Positions 11,779 through 23,670 of a stretch of DNA of 64,000 nt are shown here, piece after piece. Location: positions 282,501 to 346,500 of the forward strand of contig CAJNDS010002523.1 of NCBI GenBank assembly GCA_905221605.1, in the 5' to 3' direction. Position 1 is the first letter of the stretch. Every line of letters starts with the position of its first letter. The translations under genes and the position numbers were made by a program. The notes beneath the pieces are model-generated. The model was given only the letters and a program-made list of their open reading frames with translations, did no database searches and was not told the origin of the DNA. The DNA is from Symbiodinium natans (taxonomy: Eukaryota; Sar; Dinophyceae; Suessiales; Symbiodiniaceae).

Positions 11779-14370
11779 CCGCCGACCCCAGCTTTGAGCG
11801 GGGGAGGCGCTAGTGAAGACCCATAGTCTTGCCGCTCTTTCCGCCACTCCGCCCGCTCCGCCCGTTCCATCGCATGGCCCCCATGCCTCCATGCCCTCGA
11901 CCCCGGCTCCAGCTCATGGCCCCAGGATCCCACATGGCTGCCACCACCCACACCTCATGGACATGTCTCACATGGCTGCCACCACCCACACACCCTCCCC
12001 CTCCATGCACCCTTCCCATGGCCCCGTGGCCCCATGCCCCTATCAGATGACTTGAAAGGCCCCAATACATGCCCGCCCGCTCCGCCCTCCCCGCTCTCCC
12101 CACCCCATCCCCCCATGCACCCTTCCCGTGCCCGCTCTCCCCGCCCCCTCCGCCCGCTCCACCCGCTCCACTCCATGGCCCCCATGCCCTCGACCTCCTG
12201 GCACCCATGGTCCCACACCTCATGGGTGTTTTGGCATTCTTTTAGGGGCTCCAGCTCATGGCCCCAGGATCCCACATGCCTCCCACCACCACTTTAAAGG
12301 GCCCCAGTGCATGCCCGCCCGCTCCGCCCTCCCCGCTCTCACCCCCCGCTCCCCCCCATGCACCCTTCCCATGTCCATCGCATCTATGGCTCATGGCCCC
12401 ATGATCCCACATGGCTCCCACCACCCACACCTCATGGATGTTTTGGCATTCTTTTAGGGGCTCCAGCTCATGGCCCCATGTCTCACATGGCTGCCACCAC
12501 CCACACACCCTCCCCCTCCATGCACGCTTCCCGTGGCCCCGTGGCCCCATGCCCCTATCAGATGACTTGAAAGGGCCCAATCCATGCCCGCCCGCTCCGC
12601 CCTCCCCGCTCTCCCCACCCCATCCCCCCATGCACCCTTCGTGCCCGCTCTCCGCCCACTCCGCCCGCTCCATTCCATGGCCCCCATGCCCTCGACCCCG
12701 GCTCCATGCCCTGGACCCCGGCTCCAGCTCATGGCCCCAGGATGCCACATGGCTGCCACCACCCACACACCCCTTCCCCCCATGCACGTTTCCTATGGCC
12801 CCGTGGCCCCATGCCCCTATCAGATGACTTTAAAGGGCCCCAGTGCATGCCCGCCCGCTCCGCCCTCCTCGCTCTCACCCCCCGCTCCCCCATGCACCCT
12901 TCCCATGTCCATCGCATGGCCCCATGCCCTCGACCCCCTGGCACCTATGGCTCATGGCCCCATGATCCCACATGGCTCCCACCACCCACACCACATGGAT
13001 GTTTTGGCATGTCTCACATGGCTGCCACCACCCACACACCCTCCCCCTCCATGCACGCTTCCCATGGCCCCGTGGCCCCATGCCCCTATCAGATGACTTG
13101 AACCCGATGGCCCCCATGCCCTCAACCCCGGCTCCATGCCCTCGACCCCGGCTCCAGCTCATGGCCCCAGACACACCCCTTCCCCCCATGCACGTTTCCC
13201 TGGCCCCATGCCCATGCCCTCGACCCCGGCTCCATGCCCTCGACCGCGGCTCCAGCTCATGGCCCCAGGATCTCACATGGCTGCCACCACCCACACACCC
13301 CTTCCCCCCATGCACGTTTCCCATGGCCCCGTGACCCCATGCCCCTATCAGATGACTTGAAAGGGCCCCAGTGCATGCCCGCCCGCTCCGCCCTCCCCGC
13401 TCTCACCCCCCCCCCCCCATGCACCCTTCCCATGTCCATCGCATGGCCCCCATGCCCTCGACCCCCTGGCACCCATGGCTCATGGCCCCACATGGCTCCC
13501 ACCTCATGGATGTTTCAACCCCGGCTCCATGCCCACCCCGGCTCCAGCTCATGGCCCCAGGACCACCACGACCCCCTGGCACCCATGGCTCATGGCCCCA
13601 TGATCCCGCATGGCTCCCACCACCCATCAGATGACTTTAAAGGGCCCCAATGCATGCCCGCCCCACCCTCCCCGCTCTCCCCCCCCCCATGCACCCTTCC
13701 CATCCCCCCTTGCCCCAAGCCCCTAGACCCAGCGCATGCCCGCCCGCTCTGCCTCCCATGCACCCTTTTCAGATGATCCCACATCCGCCTGCTCGGCCCT
13801 CCCCGCTCTCCCTTGCACCCTTCCCGCGCCCGCTCTCCCTGCCCCCTCCACCTGCTCCGCCTGCTCCATTCCATGGCCCCCATGCCCTCGACCCCGGCTC
13901 CATGCCCTTGACCCAGCTCATGGCTCCAGGATCCCACATGGCTGCCACCACCCACACACCCCTTCCCCCCATGCACGTTTCCTCTGGCCCCGTGGCCCCA
14001 TGCCCCTATCAGATGACTTTAAAGGGCCCCAGTGCATGCCCGCCCGCTCCGCCCTCCCCGCTCTCACCCCCCGCTCCCCCCATGCACCCTTCCCATGTCC
14101 ATCGCATGACCCCCATGCCCTCGACCCCCTGGCACCTATGGCTCATGGCCCCATGATCCCACATGGCTCCCACCACCCACACCTCATGGATGTTTTGGCA
14201 TTCTTTTAGGGGCTCCAGCTCATGGCCCCATGTCTCACATGGCTGCCACCACCCACACACCCTCCCCCTCCATGCACGCTTCCCATGCCCCCGTGGCCCC
14301 ATGCCCCTATCAGATGACTTGAACCCGCCGCCTCCGCCCGCTCCGCCCGCTCCATTCCACGGCCCCCATG
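11779..14370. repeat. C-rich composite minisatellite
   Basis: About 2.6 kb built from a few shuffled modules: CCCCTATCAGATGACTT (near 12037, 12556, 12816, 13086, 13346, 13624, 14006, 14306), CATGGCTGCCACCACCCACA, CATGCCCTCGACCCCGGCT and CCCGCCCGCTCCGCCCTCCC. Marker spacing is mostly 260-300 bp, with longer steps of about 380 and 520. Open frames of up to 181 codons occur on both strands and in several frames because the modules contain almost no stop trinucleotides. I do not read them as genes. Confidence 0.85.
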
Positions 14371-14565
14371 TACAATGTAGCACATATACATAGTAGATAT
14401 GCATACGTAACCTCCACCCTGACACTGAAAAATCTTCACTAGCGGACATTGCCTCGCTGCGAATGCTAGCGGGGCCCCGAGCCCACGGACCCAGCATCTA
14501 CAGCGAGGCAATGACGACCAGTGCCCTGAATATCAAAAAAACCCTGAACTACCGCAACCCCCCCC

Positions 14566-14675
14566 ATGTTGAGGGTTTCGGGTTTACGGTTTACGGTTTA
14601 GGGTTTGGTTTCCAGTTTCGGGTTTCGGGTTTCGGGTTTCGGGTTTGGGGTTTGGGGTTTAGGGTTTAGAGTTGG
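14566..14675 (+). repeat. Degenerate telomere-like tract
   Basis: A run of heptamer-like words GGGTTTC, GGTTTAC, GGGTTTA and GGGTTTG, in the sense of plant/alveolate-type TTTAGGG repeats. It is the densest of many such patches in the window. It is internal and degenerate, so it is not a chromosome end. Confidence 0.75.
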
Positions 14676-14893
14676 GGGTCGGCGGCACTGGCGGTAGCCA
14701 TTAAATCCGGCCCCCGCGCCGCCCGTGGTCCAGGGCGGAGCCCGCGTCGCACTAAAGCGCTAGCTTTAAGGGGCGAGCGCCCGAGCCGCCGACCCCGCCC
14801 AAAATTGCTTCAAATTCGCGCGGGGCCCTTCGGGAGGCCTCCAAAACGGCATCCAAGGGGACGCAACACGCGGTGGTGCGAAAAGCACGAAAA

Positions 14894-14928
14894 CCTCGTA
14901 AAAACCATGGGTTTTTACGAAAAACCGA
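14894..14928. repeat. Small hairpin in the 1.25-kb unit
   Basis: CGTAAAAACC and GGTTTTTACG face each other across ATG, with flanking CCTCG/CGAGG extending the inverted repeat imperfectly. It recurs in copy 2 near 16148-16182. Confidence 0.7.
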
Positions 14929-15436
14929 GGCCACAAAACACCCGCAGCACCCCATTAAACCCTCACGGGCGCGCATCATCGGCCCTAGCTTTTCACATGG
15001 GGCGCGCGCCAGGCCGAAACCACGTTTTTCAAGGTTTGGGGGGGGTACCGGAAGCCCAAAACCAGGCGAGCATCATGAGCATCAGCAGCCCTGGCCCGCG
15101 GGCCCAAGGCAATAAAAAACGCTGAAAAACGCTGAAATCACCGTAAATACCGTGTTTTTATGAGGTTTTTCACGCGTGCCTCCGACCCCCACCCCTGTTG
15201 CCCTTGACCCGCCCCCAAAGTGCGCATCATCGAAACCCACGTCCGGGGGGGGGTCTGCTGATGCTGCTGATGCACGGGGTCCGGGCGCATCATGGAGCCA
15301 TCGCTTCTCTTGGGCTTCGTGGGGGGGTCCGGGCCCACGGCCCAGAGACCCAGCTGATGCTCATGATGCTCGGTTTGGGGGGGTGTTCCAACAGCAGAAA
15401 ACCTCGTAAATACCGAGTGTTTTGTGGGTCCACGTA

Positions 15437-15607
15437 AAAACGCCCCTAAAATCGCTCATTTTACGCGCTCGAACGGCTTCGTGCCTACAAAACACCCGAA
15501 CAGCAGGACCCCGAATGCCCTTAAGGGCATTCGGGGTCTTGCTTTTGGGGGTTTCGTGGGCACGCAAGCGTTCAAGCACATACAATCGGCGTGTTTAAGG
15601 GGGTTTT
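15437..15607. repeat. Foldback (long inverted repeat) in copy 1
   Basis: Arms 15437-15522 and 15523-15607 meet with no spacer. The inner 16 bp of each arm (15507-15538) are a perfect palindrome centred on TTAA, and pairing continues outward with about three-quarters or more matching positions by eye. As RNA or extruded DNA this would form one hairpin of about 85 bp. Confidence 0.8.
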
Positions 15608-15956
15608 GGATGGCCTGGGGGAGGCCGCTGATGCTCATGATGCTCCCTTTCCTGGGTCCCAAAAGGCTTCCCAAGCCCAAAAACACGTGTTTACAGCGTT
15701 TTCTGAAGGTTTTTCGAAGGCAAAACGCATGCATAGAATGCTTTTAAGGCCCCCAAACCAACCCCACTGATGCTCCTGATGCGGGTGCGCGCGCGCGCGC
15801 GCCGGGGGGGGAGGGGGGGGGAGGGAGGGGGGGCGAAGGCAGGAGAAAGAGAGACAGAGAGAAGGAGAGGACAAAGACACGGGAAAGAGAAGACAGTGCC
15901 AAGGTTCAAGGTTTCGTGCTTTGGGGGGCGGGGGCCGGCCCGTGCCGCTAGGCCTG

Positions 15957-17205
15957 AAATCCGGCCCCCGCGCCGCCCGTGGTCCAGGGCGGAGCCCGCG
16001 TCGCACTAAAGCGCTAGCTTTAAGGGGCGAGCGCCCAAGCCGCCGACCCCGCCCAAAATTGCTTCAAATTCGTGCGGGGCCCTTCGGGAGGCCTCCGAAA
16101 CGGCATCCAAGGGGACGCAACACGCGGTGGTGCGAAAAGCACGAAAACCTCGTAAAAACCATGGGTTTTTACGAAAAACCGAGGCCACAAAACACCCGCA
16201 GCACCCCATTAAACCCTCACGGGCGCGCATCATCGACCCTAGCTTTTCACATGGGGCGCGCGCCAGGCCGAAACCATGTTTTTCAAGGTTTGGGGGGGGT
16301 ACCGGAAGCCCAAAACCAGGCGAGCATCATGAGCATCAGCAGCCCTGGCCCGCGGACCCAAGGCAAGAAAAAACGCTGAAAAACGCTGAAATCACCGTAA
16401 ATACCGTGTTTTTATGAGGGTTTTCACGCGTGCCTCCGACCCCCACCCTTGTTGCCCTTGACCCGCCCCCAAAGTGCGCATCATCGAAACCCACGTCGGG
16501 GGGGGGGGTCTGCTGATGCTGCTGATGCGCGGGGGTCCGGGGCATCATCGAGCCATCGTTTCTCATGTGGGCTTCGTGGGCCTCCGGGCCCACGGCCCAG
16601 AGACCCAGCTGATGCTCATGATGCTCGGTTTGGGGGGGTGTTCCAACAGCAGAAAACCTCGTAAATACCGAGTGTTTTGTGGGTCCACGTATAAACGCCC
16701 CTAAAATCGCTCAGTTTACGCGCTCGAACGGCTTCGTGCCTACAAAACACCCGAACAGCAGGACCCCGAATGCCCTTAAGGGCATTCGGGGTCTTGCTTT
16801 TGGGGGTTTCGTGGGCACGCAAGCGTTCAAGCACATACAATCGGCGTGTTTAAGGGGGTTTTGGATGGCCTGGGGGAGGCCGCTGATGCTCATGATGCTC
16901 CCTTTCCTGGGTCCCAAAAGGCTTCCCAAGCCCAAAAACACGTGTTTACAGCGTTTTCTGAAGGTTTTTCGAAGGCAAAACCCATGCATAGAATGCTTTT
17001 AAGGCCCCCAAACCAACCCCACTGATGCTCCTGATGCGGGTGCGCGCGCGCGCGCGGGGGGGGGGGGGGGAGGGAGTGGTGGCGAAGGCAGGAGAAAGAG
17101 AGACAGAGAGAAGGAGAGGACAAAGACACGGGAAAGAGAAGACAGTGCCAAGGTTCAAGGTTTCGTGCTTTGGGGGGCGGGGGCCGGCCCGTGCCGCTAG
17201 GCCTG
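15957..17205. repeat. 1.25-kb repeat unit, copy 2
   Basis: Direct tandem copy of 14703-15956, beginning at the same AAATCCGGCC word. Small differences include CGACCC for CGGCCC near 16233, altered G-run lengths near 16500 and a shortened (GC)n/G run near 17042. It ends where the ATAATATGAT array starts, so the last bases of the unit (TGAAAT) run straight into the array. Confidence 0.9.
16692..16862. repeat. Foldback (long inverted repeat) in copy 2
   Basis: Same structure as in copy 1, with the perfect 32-bp core at 16762-16793. Conservation of the core in both copies fits duplication after the foldback had formed. Confidence 0.8.
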
Positions 17206-17206
17206 A

Positions 17207-17307
17207 AATAATATGATATAATATGATATAATATGATATAATATGATATAATATGATATAATATGATATAATATGATATAATATGATATAATATGATATA
17301 ATATGAT
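17207..17307. repeat. (ATAATATGAT)n array, about ten copies
   Basis: A perfect 10-bp tandem array following copy 2 of the 1.25-kb unit directly. After a short irregular AT-rich stretch it is followed by a TG/TA run at 17349-17384. The word also ends the AT-rich block at 11.75 kb. Confidence 0.92.
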
Positions 17308-17731
17308 ACAATACAACATCTTATAGTACAAATACATTATAATGTAATGTGTGTGTATATACATAGATATATATATATATATATCGGCTCCTGCACGAGC
17401 TGCCAGCCAGAACTCTGCTCGCCGGGCTGCCAAGGTTGCCGCCTCCGGCCGTCAAACCCTCAACCGTAAGCCTCTGCGGGGACTGCTTTCACAGCCCCAG
17501 AAGCCCCAAAAACCCCAAACCTCTGCAACCTGAAGCCCCATGTTCGCCTCGCAAAGAGTCACAAACCCCAAGCCACAAATCTCCCGCAGGCTGAGATGCA
17601 AGGAGGGCTTTCCACGACACTCTTGGAGGTTCCTAACGATCCTTCTACCACAACTTTCCAGTGGTCCATAGCTAACGTGGCTCCATACTGGTTGGGAACG
17701 CTGTCGTGGATATGGAACGCAGACAAATCGA

Positions 17732-17752
17732 ACTCACTCACTCACTCACTCA
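17732..17752. repeat. (CTCA)n microsatellite
   Basis: Five tandem copies of CTCA. A second short run of the same motif lies at about 26448-26466. Confidence 0.85.
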
Positions 17753-17844
17753 CGGCCCTCTGACAAGTCCTCACGTCATGGCCGAGCAGGTGGCCGATTA
17801 GGATGCCAAGGGAACTCGAACAACCCCCAGACGCACAGCTGCAC

Positions 17845-18176
17845 CTATGAGGCAACGCCGCCCCTGGAGAATAGGAAGAGCCATGCAGCCGACATGAAAT
17901 CTACGGCATACAGGCCTTCCATCCCATCAAACAGCATGACTCTTGCGCGCGTTTGTTATAGCGAGCATCATCAAAATCACACGTCACCTACGATCTTGCT
18001 CAGTTTGTCGACAAGACCTTGCAGCTCACGTTCATGGCCAGAGTGTAGAGCTGTGCCTCGCTTGATGCGACCACCAGCTTTCCCGATGGTGCGGAGCAAG
18101 GCATCGAAGATCGGCGACATGTCAGGGCACACCGCAAAGTCGACAAATCGAACTTGCGTGAAACACGCTTCAAGCA
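17845..18176 (-). CDS. 3' end of a multi-exon gene (two exons with stop)
   Basis: Exon 17981-18176 follows an excellent acceptor (eight T then GCAG). It reads LEACFTQVRFVDFAVCPDMS, PIFDALLRTIGKAGGRIKRG and GHERELQGLVDKLSKIVGDV. A GTGATT donor joins it in phase to exon 17845-17941, which reads VMLFDGMEGLYAVDFMSAAW then LFLFSRGGVAS and stops at TAG (17845-17847). Upstream islands at about 18425-18466 (QAAIVDMPGAEW) and 18638-18670 (KFAELVGQSLNLL) have good splice signals but were not phased. The family is not recognised. A region further left on the same strand (17559-17741) is open in both senses and remains undecided. Confidence 0.5.
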
Positions 18177-18575
18177 CTGCAAAAAAAATGACCTCCCATG
18201 CTCGACATTTTTTGCACGACATTTTTGGAATGCGATCGCTGCGGTGGAACGAGGAAAACAAAGGAACGCGCGCGCGCGAAACACGTTTCAAATCTTGAGC
18301 CCACACACCCTAGAAGCCCCCTCAAGATATGAAGCACGAAAATGATCTAAGCTTCTCACTCCAAAACCCCAAGCTGTCAATCAAACTGCCTCAGAGGCCT
18401 TAAGAAGCCCATAAGCCCACCCACTCAGCCCCCGGCATATCGACGATTGCCGCCTGGCTCGAGTTAGATGAAGGGGGGGCAGGGGTTTGAGGCCAGGGTT
18501 TAGATACCAAGGTTGCTATCGGGTTGGGATTTCTTGGTCTACGGCTTCGGTTGCAGGATGTTGCAGGTTCGCATT

Positions 18576-18594
18576 GGGGGGGGGGGGGGGGGGG
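18576..18594. repeat. Poly-G, 19
   Basis: Uninterrupted G run in filler between coding islands of the gene at 17.8-18.7 kb. Confidence 0.85.
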
Positions 18595-18679
18595 TTGAGG
18601 TCTAAGGCTGCGCGCACGAAAGTTCAACCCAGTAGATTCAGCGATTGACCGACAAGTTCGGCAAACTTGGGGGATTAGA

Positions 18680-21600
18680 TCAGAGACCCTGGACCCTGAA
18701 CCCCTGGACCCCTGGGCGCAGGGATAACCCTCGACCGATAGATGGAAATCGAGTGAGGTGGACAACTCGAAAACTAGTGGGTGCCGAGCTAAAGGCTGGA
18801 GGTGGTAGATCATGTAGTCTTATGCAGACTCTTTCCCGTTTGATGCAGTATGCTGCTCTACACGCGGTTCTGTGGACTGCACCTAGCTGCAAGCTGCAGC
18901 CTTCTTTGACTTTTGGCTTTGAGGTCTGAAAGTGCCTGCGCCCATCTTGCCGCGCGGCGCATGGCGCCATGGGAGTCGGCGGCGCCATCCGGCGCGCCAG
19001 GGGATGCCGAGCGTGTGCTTTGAGGATGGCAGATGGTTCAGGGTTGGCGAAGCAGAAGCCCCTTGTTTGATGATCACAGAAGAACCGCAACAAACCACAA
19101 CTCCTAAACCCTAAAGACCCTAAATACTCAAACCATAATGTACTCTGCCTTATGTAAGTCTTGCGGGCTTCCGGCTCTAGACTATAGGCCTGAAGAAAGA
19201 TGTTTTAAAGCTTCGGAGTTCAGGTTCCGAAGTCCTTTGACATCGAAGGTCGCTGGGCTAAGCGCTGGGCAGATCTGGGCAGCTCTCCGAGTCTCAACCA
19301 CAAACAAGCAGGCGGTGGAGGGTTCAGGCAACTTCAGGCAGAGCCCGAAAACCCCGGATTGCTCTGAGTTTGCTGGTCGTGAGAGAATAATCTTTGGAGT
19401 TTCGGCTTTTTCTCTTGAGCAGCTTACAGTTTCCAGGATGAGGTTTAGCATGTGATGCCCCATTCGAGGCGAAAGTCCTCTGAAGAAGAACAAGGCTGGG
19501 ACCCTAAACCCACCGAAAATTTTTCCAAAACCTCCAAAAGAGCCACGCCCACTCCAAAAGGTCACCGTCCGCCTGATCCTCCATCAGCAGGCTTACCGTC
19601 TTCGCTTGCGTGAACGCGCCTCTCTCTAGGCTCATGAAGGGATCTGCTTGGGACTTCAGATCGGACCTTTTCAGGTGTCGCGGTTCCAGGTTCCACCTTG
19701 CGCGGCCTCACTTCTTGCGACTTCGGGAGACCCTACAAACCCCTACTGAGCGCACGACCCCCGGCTGGCGAAATCGCTGGGGCGTCCAGCTTGCAATCCT
19801 GCGAATGCAGAATATGGCCCTTGAGGGTTGGCGTCGACAGCCAAGGGTTGGCGCCGACAGCCAATGCCCCCCACAAACCCTTCACCAGTGCCAACACAAC
19901 AATCGATTGCCAAAGTACGCACCAAGGCCAGCTCCAATCAAACCAAGCCCTTCAGCCCCCACGGCCCAAGGATTGTAAGAACAAGGGAGTTCAAAGATCT
20001 CAAGATCTTCGGCGTTCACTTAGGTTTACAAAGAACCTTGAACGCTTAAGAAGTCTAGACATAACGACAGGCCTCGATTTCCATGCATCGACGCCCAAGT
20101 CTCTTGCCTACGACCTTCAACTCTTTTAAATGGAAATAAAGCTCTCGAATTTCCACCTTAAAGCTCCAAGGGCCTAACCCCTTTCGTGAAACCTGAATGA
20201 TTTTGGGGCTCCCGTTACAATACATAAGCGGGGACTTGCAAACCTCCCTCACAACGACCTAAAGTCTGCATTCAACAGAAGGGTTTTCGCCCGTCGAATA
20301 TACAAGATGGGCATAAAGCCCTCGATTTCTATACTTTATGGATGTGAAGGAAACTCCTCAGCTTTGGGCACGCATGTACCGTAACATAGGAAGAAGATTT
20401 AGCGTCTTTACGATCTTTAGAAGTCTGTGATGGATTCCGAGACCCGAGGGACGCAGCCAAAACAAACACAGAAGAAGCCTTAACATATATTTAAATTTAC
20501 GATCGTTGAGAACCTATGCTGGGCTCCGAAGCCGAAGCCCTTGGCTTTGGGCAGGCATTTTGTTCAAGACCGGAAACCTTTAGCGATTCTAAGATCTTTC
20601 GACTTGGACGCCTATAGGGCCTCGAATTCTTCACAACCCCTAGCATGAGAATAAAGCTCTCCATTGCAAATCGAAGGATCTATCTTCGACAGCCTTCAAA
20701 CTGGTTCAACCCATTGACTTGAACATAAAGCCCGGCTTTTTCAGTTTAAGAACCCCAGGGCCCTCCGAACTTCTGGAGGCCCTTCAGCTTGATCTTTGTT
20801 GATGTGCAAGAAGTCCATGTGCGCGATCCCGTTTCAACCTGAAACGCGGCCTGGATCAAGATCCAAGATTCTCAGGTAGAGTTTTCTGGGCATGTTGAGT
20901 CCGTTCCAGGTTGAAACGGCCCGGTAGCCGCTGGAACAGCTGCTGGGACTCATGTTCTGCATGTGGGTAAACCTCAAAACGCAGCCGCCTTCAAATGTGT
21001 TCCCATTTGAGACTGTCTAAATTTCAATAGGCTCCTGTAAAGAATGCAAGACGATTCTGAATTAATGGGCTTCCGAAAACTCGACAAAAGGTCTCGCAAA
21101 GGCTGATAGCGATAGTCCGAACGATAACGATAATGCTCCTTACCAGAGGCTTACATTCAAAAAAAATAGAGAACATTAAAAACAATGAAAAAGACAAAAG
21201 GCTGAGAAACGGGGGGGGGGGGGAAGAAGGGCTCCTCCGGCTTCGGGCGCCCCTCCAAGGCAAAGGTCCCGGGCGGCGCCGGGCCGAAGCCAGCCCGGAG
21301 CCTCGGAGATGGGTTGGACACGTGGGAGACGTTGGAGACGTTGCAGGTTTTCAGGGGGGGCTTTGGGTTGCAGGTTTCAGGGTTCTAGGACTGGAGGTGG
21401 GGTCGGAGTCTTGAGGGCAGGGCTTGAGGCCCTCCGACCTATTCAGGGGTTCCGGAGCTAGTTTGGGAGTCTTTGGGGCGAGGCTTCGGGAGTCGAGGGT
21501 TGGGGTCTCAGGAGCTTCGGCTTAAGGTGGCATCAGTCTTGGAAGATGCTAGGGGTTTAGGGTCAGCGTTGCGGGTTCAGGGATCTTGCGTCAGACAGGA

Positions 21601-21820
21601 AAGAACCGGAGAAGGATGCTACACGATCGATTCAGATTCGGAATCCCTACGGCTTGCTGTCCGGAGAGCCAATTTTGGTCCCAAATGTGCACTGGTTGCC
21701 AAACAGAATCCGCTCGGTTTGGGCCAACTGCTGTGTTGAGTCGGCTCAACAACCACTGTACCACTGTGCAGCCGTGCTGCCCGACCGTTTACAGCTCAGA
21801 TGCTGAGGGGTGAGGGTTCA

Positions 21821-21854
<34 letters not shown>

Positions 21855-23240
21855 GCCACGAAAAAGCTCCGCGGAAGAGCTAGGCGGCTGTGATTGGGGC
21901 CAACATAAAGTTCTAAACGCCCGAAAACATCCTCCTGCGCTCCTATAGGTCCTAATTCCGAATCGGTCATGAGCTCGGCTGCCCTTCAAGCCTGTACATC
22001 AGCGACAAGCCAAGGAACACCCACACCCCAAACCAACATAAAGATCAGGCGTAACCGGCCTAACTCCCCAAGGGGAGGCTTTTTGAGGCCAGAAATTCTT
22101 GTGAAAGTGTGGCACGAAACGAAATTTCACTGCGGCCAGCTGCTTCTTCTGTGGCGCAGAAGTGCAGGCGGGGGTGCACATAAGAGCATGGTTCGAGCGA
22201 TGCATTCATGGTGGAGGTATAGAAGCCAACAGCGATCAGGTTGAAGCAATATGCTAGCTGCTAGCACGGAAGCCAATGGTTCGAGGAAAAACACTCACTC
22301 GCATGCGCTTTGGGAAATTCGCGAAGCAGCCGCACCTACAATGAACTTGCAGGAATACCGGCATGAGAAGCCGAAAAGCCCAGAGGGCAAGAATGGCACA
22401 GAGCGGGCTGCGGGAGTTGCTTCGGAAGAAGCCCAATCCGGGAAAGGGAGATGGCCCGCTCGAGGTGGGCGACAGTCACGGTGCCGACGCTGCAGCCTGA
22501 GAGTCAGTGTACAACCGTCGCTGGTGTTGACTGCCCGGCCCGCGCCAACACAGAATATTGAGAGCGCTGCAAAAGCTCTCTGTAACGGCGCCGCTTCCTT
22601 TCGTTCCCTTACTGCAATGCATGTACGAACGACCTGGCCTCTGCAACCCTGTGCGGGCAAGATTACACCGCGCCACTACCGCGTGTGCAGAAACACACGC
22701 TTCTTCCACTAATCTCTGCGCCGCCCACCTACAAGCTTGCATCGGCAAAGTGCGAAGTGTTAACTTGGCCTCCTGCGACAAAGCTTAATAAGGCCACTTG
22801 CGATAGCAAGCATGTTGAACAGTTCGAATGGCCTCACCGGTCGGGCAGCCTGGGACTTTTCCTGTCTTTTGAGCCAGCATGCGCCGACTGTGCGGACCAG
22901 TGTGGCACCTTTGAGCTGGTAGGAAGACAACAGAGAAATCTATACTTGGAGTCGGCACGAAGAAAAATGTCCACCGTTGCAGTAGTGTTTGCGAGGGCTT
23001 TTGCTGAGCTTGGGCAGCTAGTTGAAGGGCGAAGTGAGAGAAAAAAAACACGTACAAAAGTCAGTGCCTAAACTACCCTAAAACCTCCCCAGGAGTGGGT
23101 GTCGAGGCTGTCGGTGCGGCCCGCCCCGCCCATCTTGGCTGGTCCACACTCCAGGCTTTCGATCTTCGTGAAGGGGGGACTCACATGACCGAGGGAGCAA
23201 GAGAGAACAAGGAGCCAGGATAGGACCTAAGAAAGAATCT
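18680..23240. other. Stretch without a firm gene
   Basis: Contains telomere-like filler (for example 19.08-19.13 kb), a (CT)n run at 21823-21852 and several islands open on one or both strands. Examples are GMPSVCFEDGRWFRVG on the plus strand near 19.0 kb and SPRMGHHMLNLILET before a GTAAGCTG donor on the minus strand near 19.44 kb. 20.0-21.1 kb is poorer in GC and shows nothing coding. At 22.1-23.1 kb frames are open on both strands without a clear protein. Confidence 0.4.
21823..21852. repeat. (CT)n microsatellite
   Basis: Fifteen CT dinucleotides in a row. A similar, less regular CT run lies at 54618-54663. Confidence 0.9.
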
Positions 23241-23250
23241 GACTGTTCTG

Positions 23251-23431
23251 CTATTCTACGATTCTACGATTCTACAACAATTCTACAATTCTACGATTCT
23301 ACAATTCTACAATTCTACAATTCTACTATTCTACTATTCTACTATTCTACTATTCTACTATTCTACTATTCTACTATTCTACTATTCTTACTATTCTACT
23401 ATTCTACTATTCTACTATTCTGCTATTCTAC
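23251..23431. repeat. 8-bp array (ATTCTACN)n
   Basis: About 22 copies of ATTCTAC plus one variable base. The variable base is mostly G or A on the left side and then settles to T (ATTCTACT) for the right two-thirds, with one slipped copy near 23389. The left-to-right change suggests recent spread of one variant. Confidence 0.9.
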
Positions 23432-23670
23432 CGCTGACAGCAGAGATGATCGCAGCAAAGGTGAAATCATCATGCCATCCAGTGCACAAAGTAGCTTTGA
23501 ACAGTAGTTTCACCGCTTCAGGATTTAGAATCGTCTGGGCACAGGGGTCCATGCACACATGCGTGTGCTTCTTGCGAAGCTGGATCATTGCAAGACTTCC
23601 AGGACTGCTCCTGCTCCGGGCTCATAGCTCTGAAATGCGGGGATCCTTCTTTGCTAGACCCGAGCGAGTC

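Larger units (their letters stand above)
14703..15956. repeat. 1.25-kb repeat unit, copy 1
   Basis: Begins AAATCCGGCCCCCGCGCC and ends GCCGCTAGGCCTG. It matches the next 1249 bp nearly base for base: the same order of landmarks at an offset of 1249-1255, and only scattered substitutions and short indels on visual comparison. It contains GCTGATGCTCATGATGCTC-type words in both orientations, hairpins, a (GC)n run, and a GA-rich tail. No open frame stands out from the others, and no terminal feature identifies a known transposon class. Confidence 0.9.

Noticed and set aside
11703-14497. Long ORFs of 100-181 codons in the minisatellite on both strands
   Set aside because: They are open in many frames at once because the repeat modules lack stops. 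No start context, splice signal or known domain supports them.
13971-14513. Overlapping minus-strand ORFs across the minisatellite edge
   Set aside because: They run from repeat modules into unrelated sequence without any change in protein character that would suggest a gene.
14566-14675. Chromosome end
   Set aside because: The telomere-like repeat is degenerate and sequence with genes continues on both sides for tens of kilobases.
23251-23431. CRISPR-like array
   Set aside because: The repeat unit is 8 bp with no spacers; it is a simple satellite.
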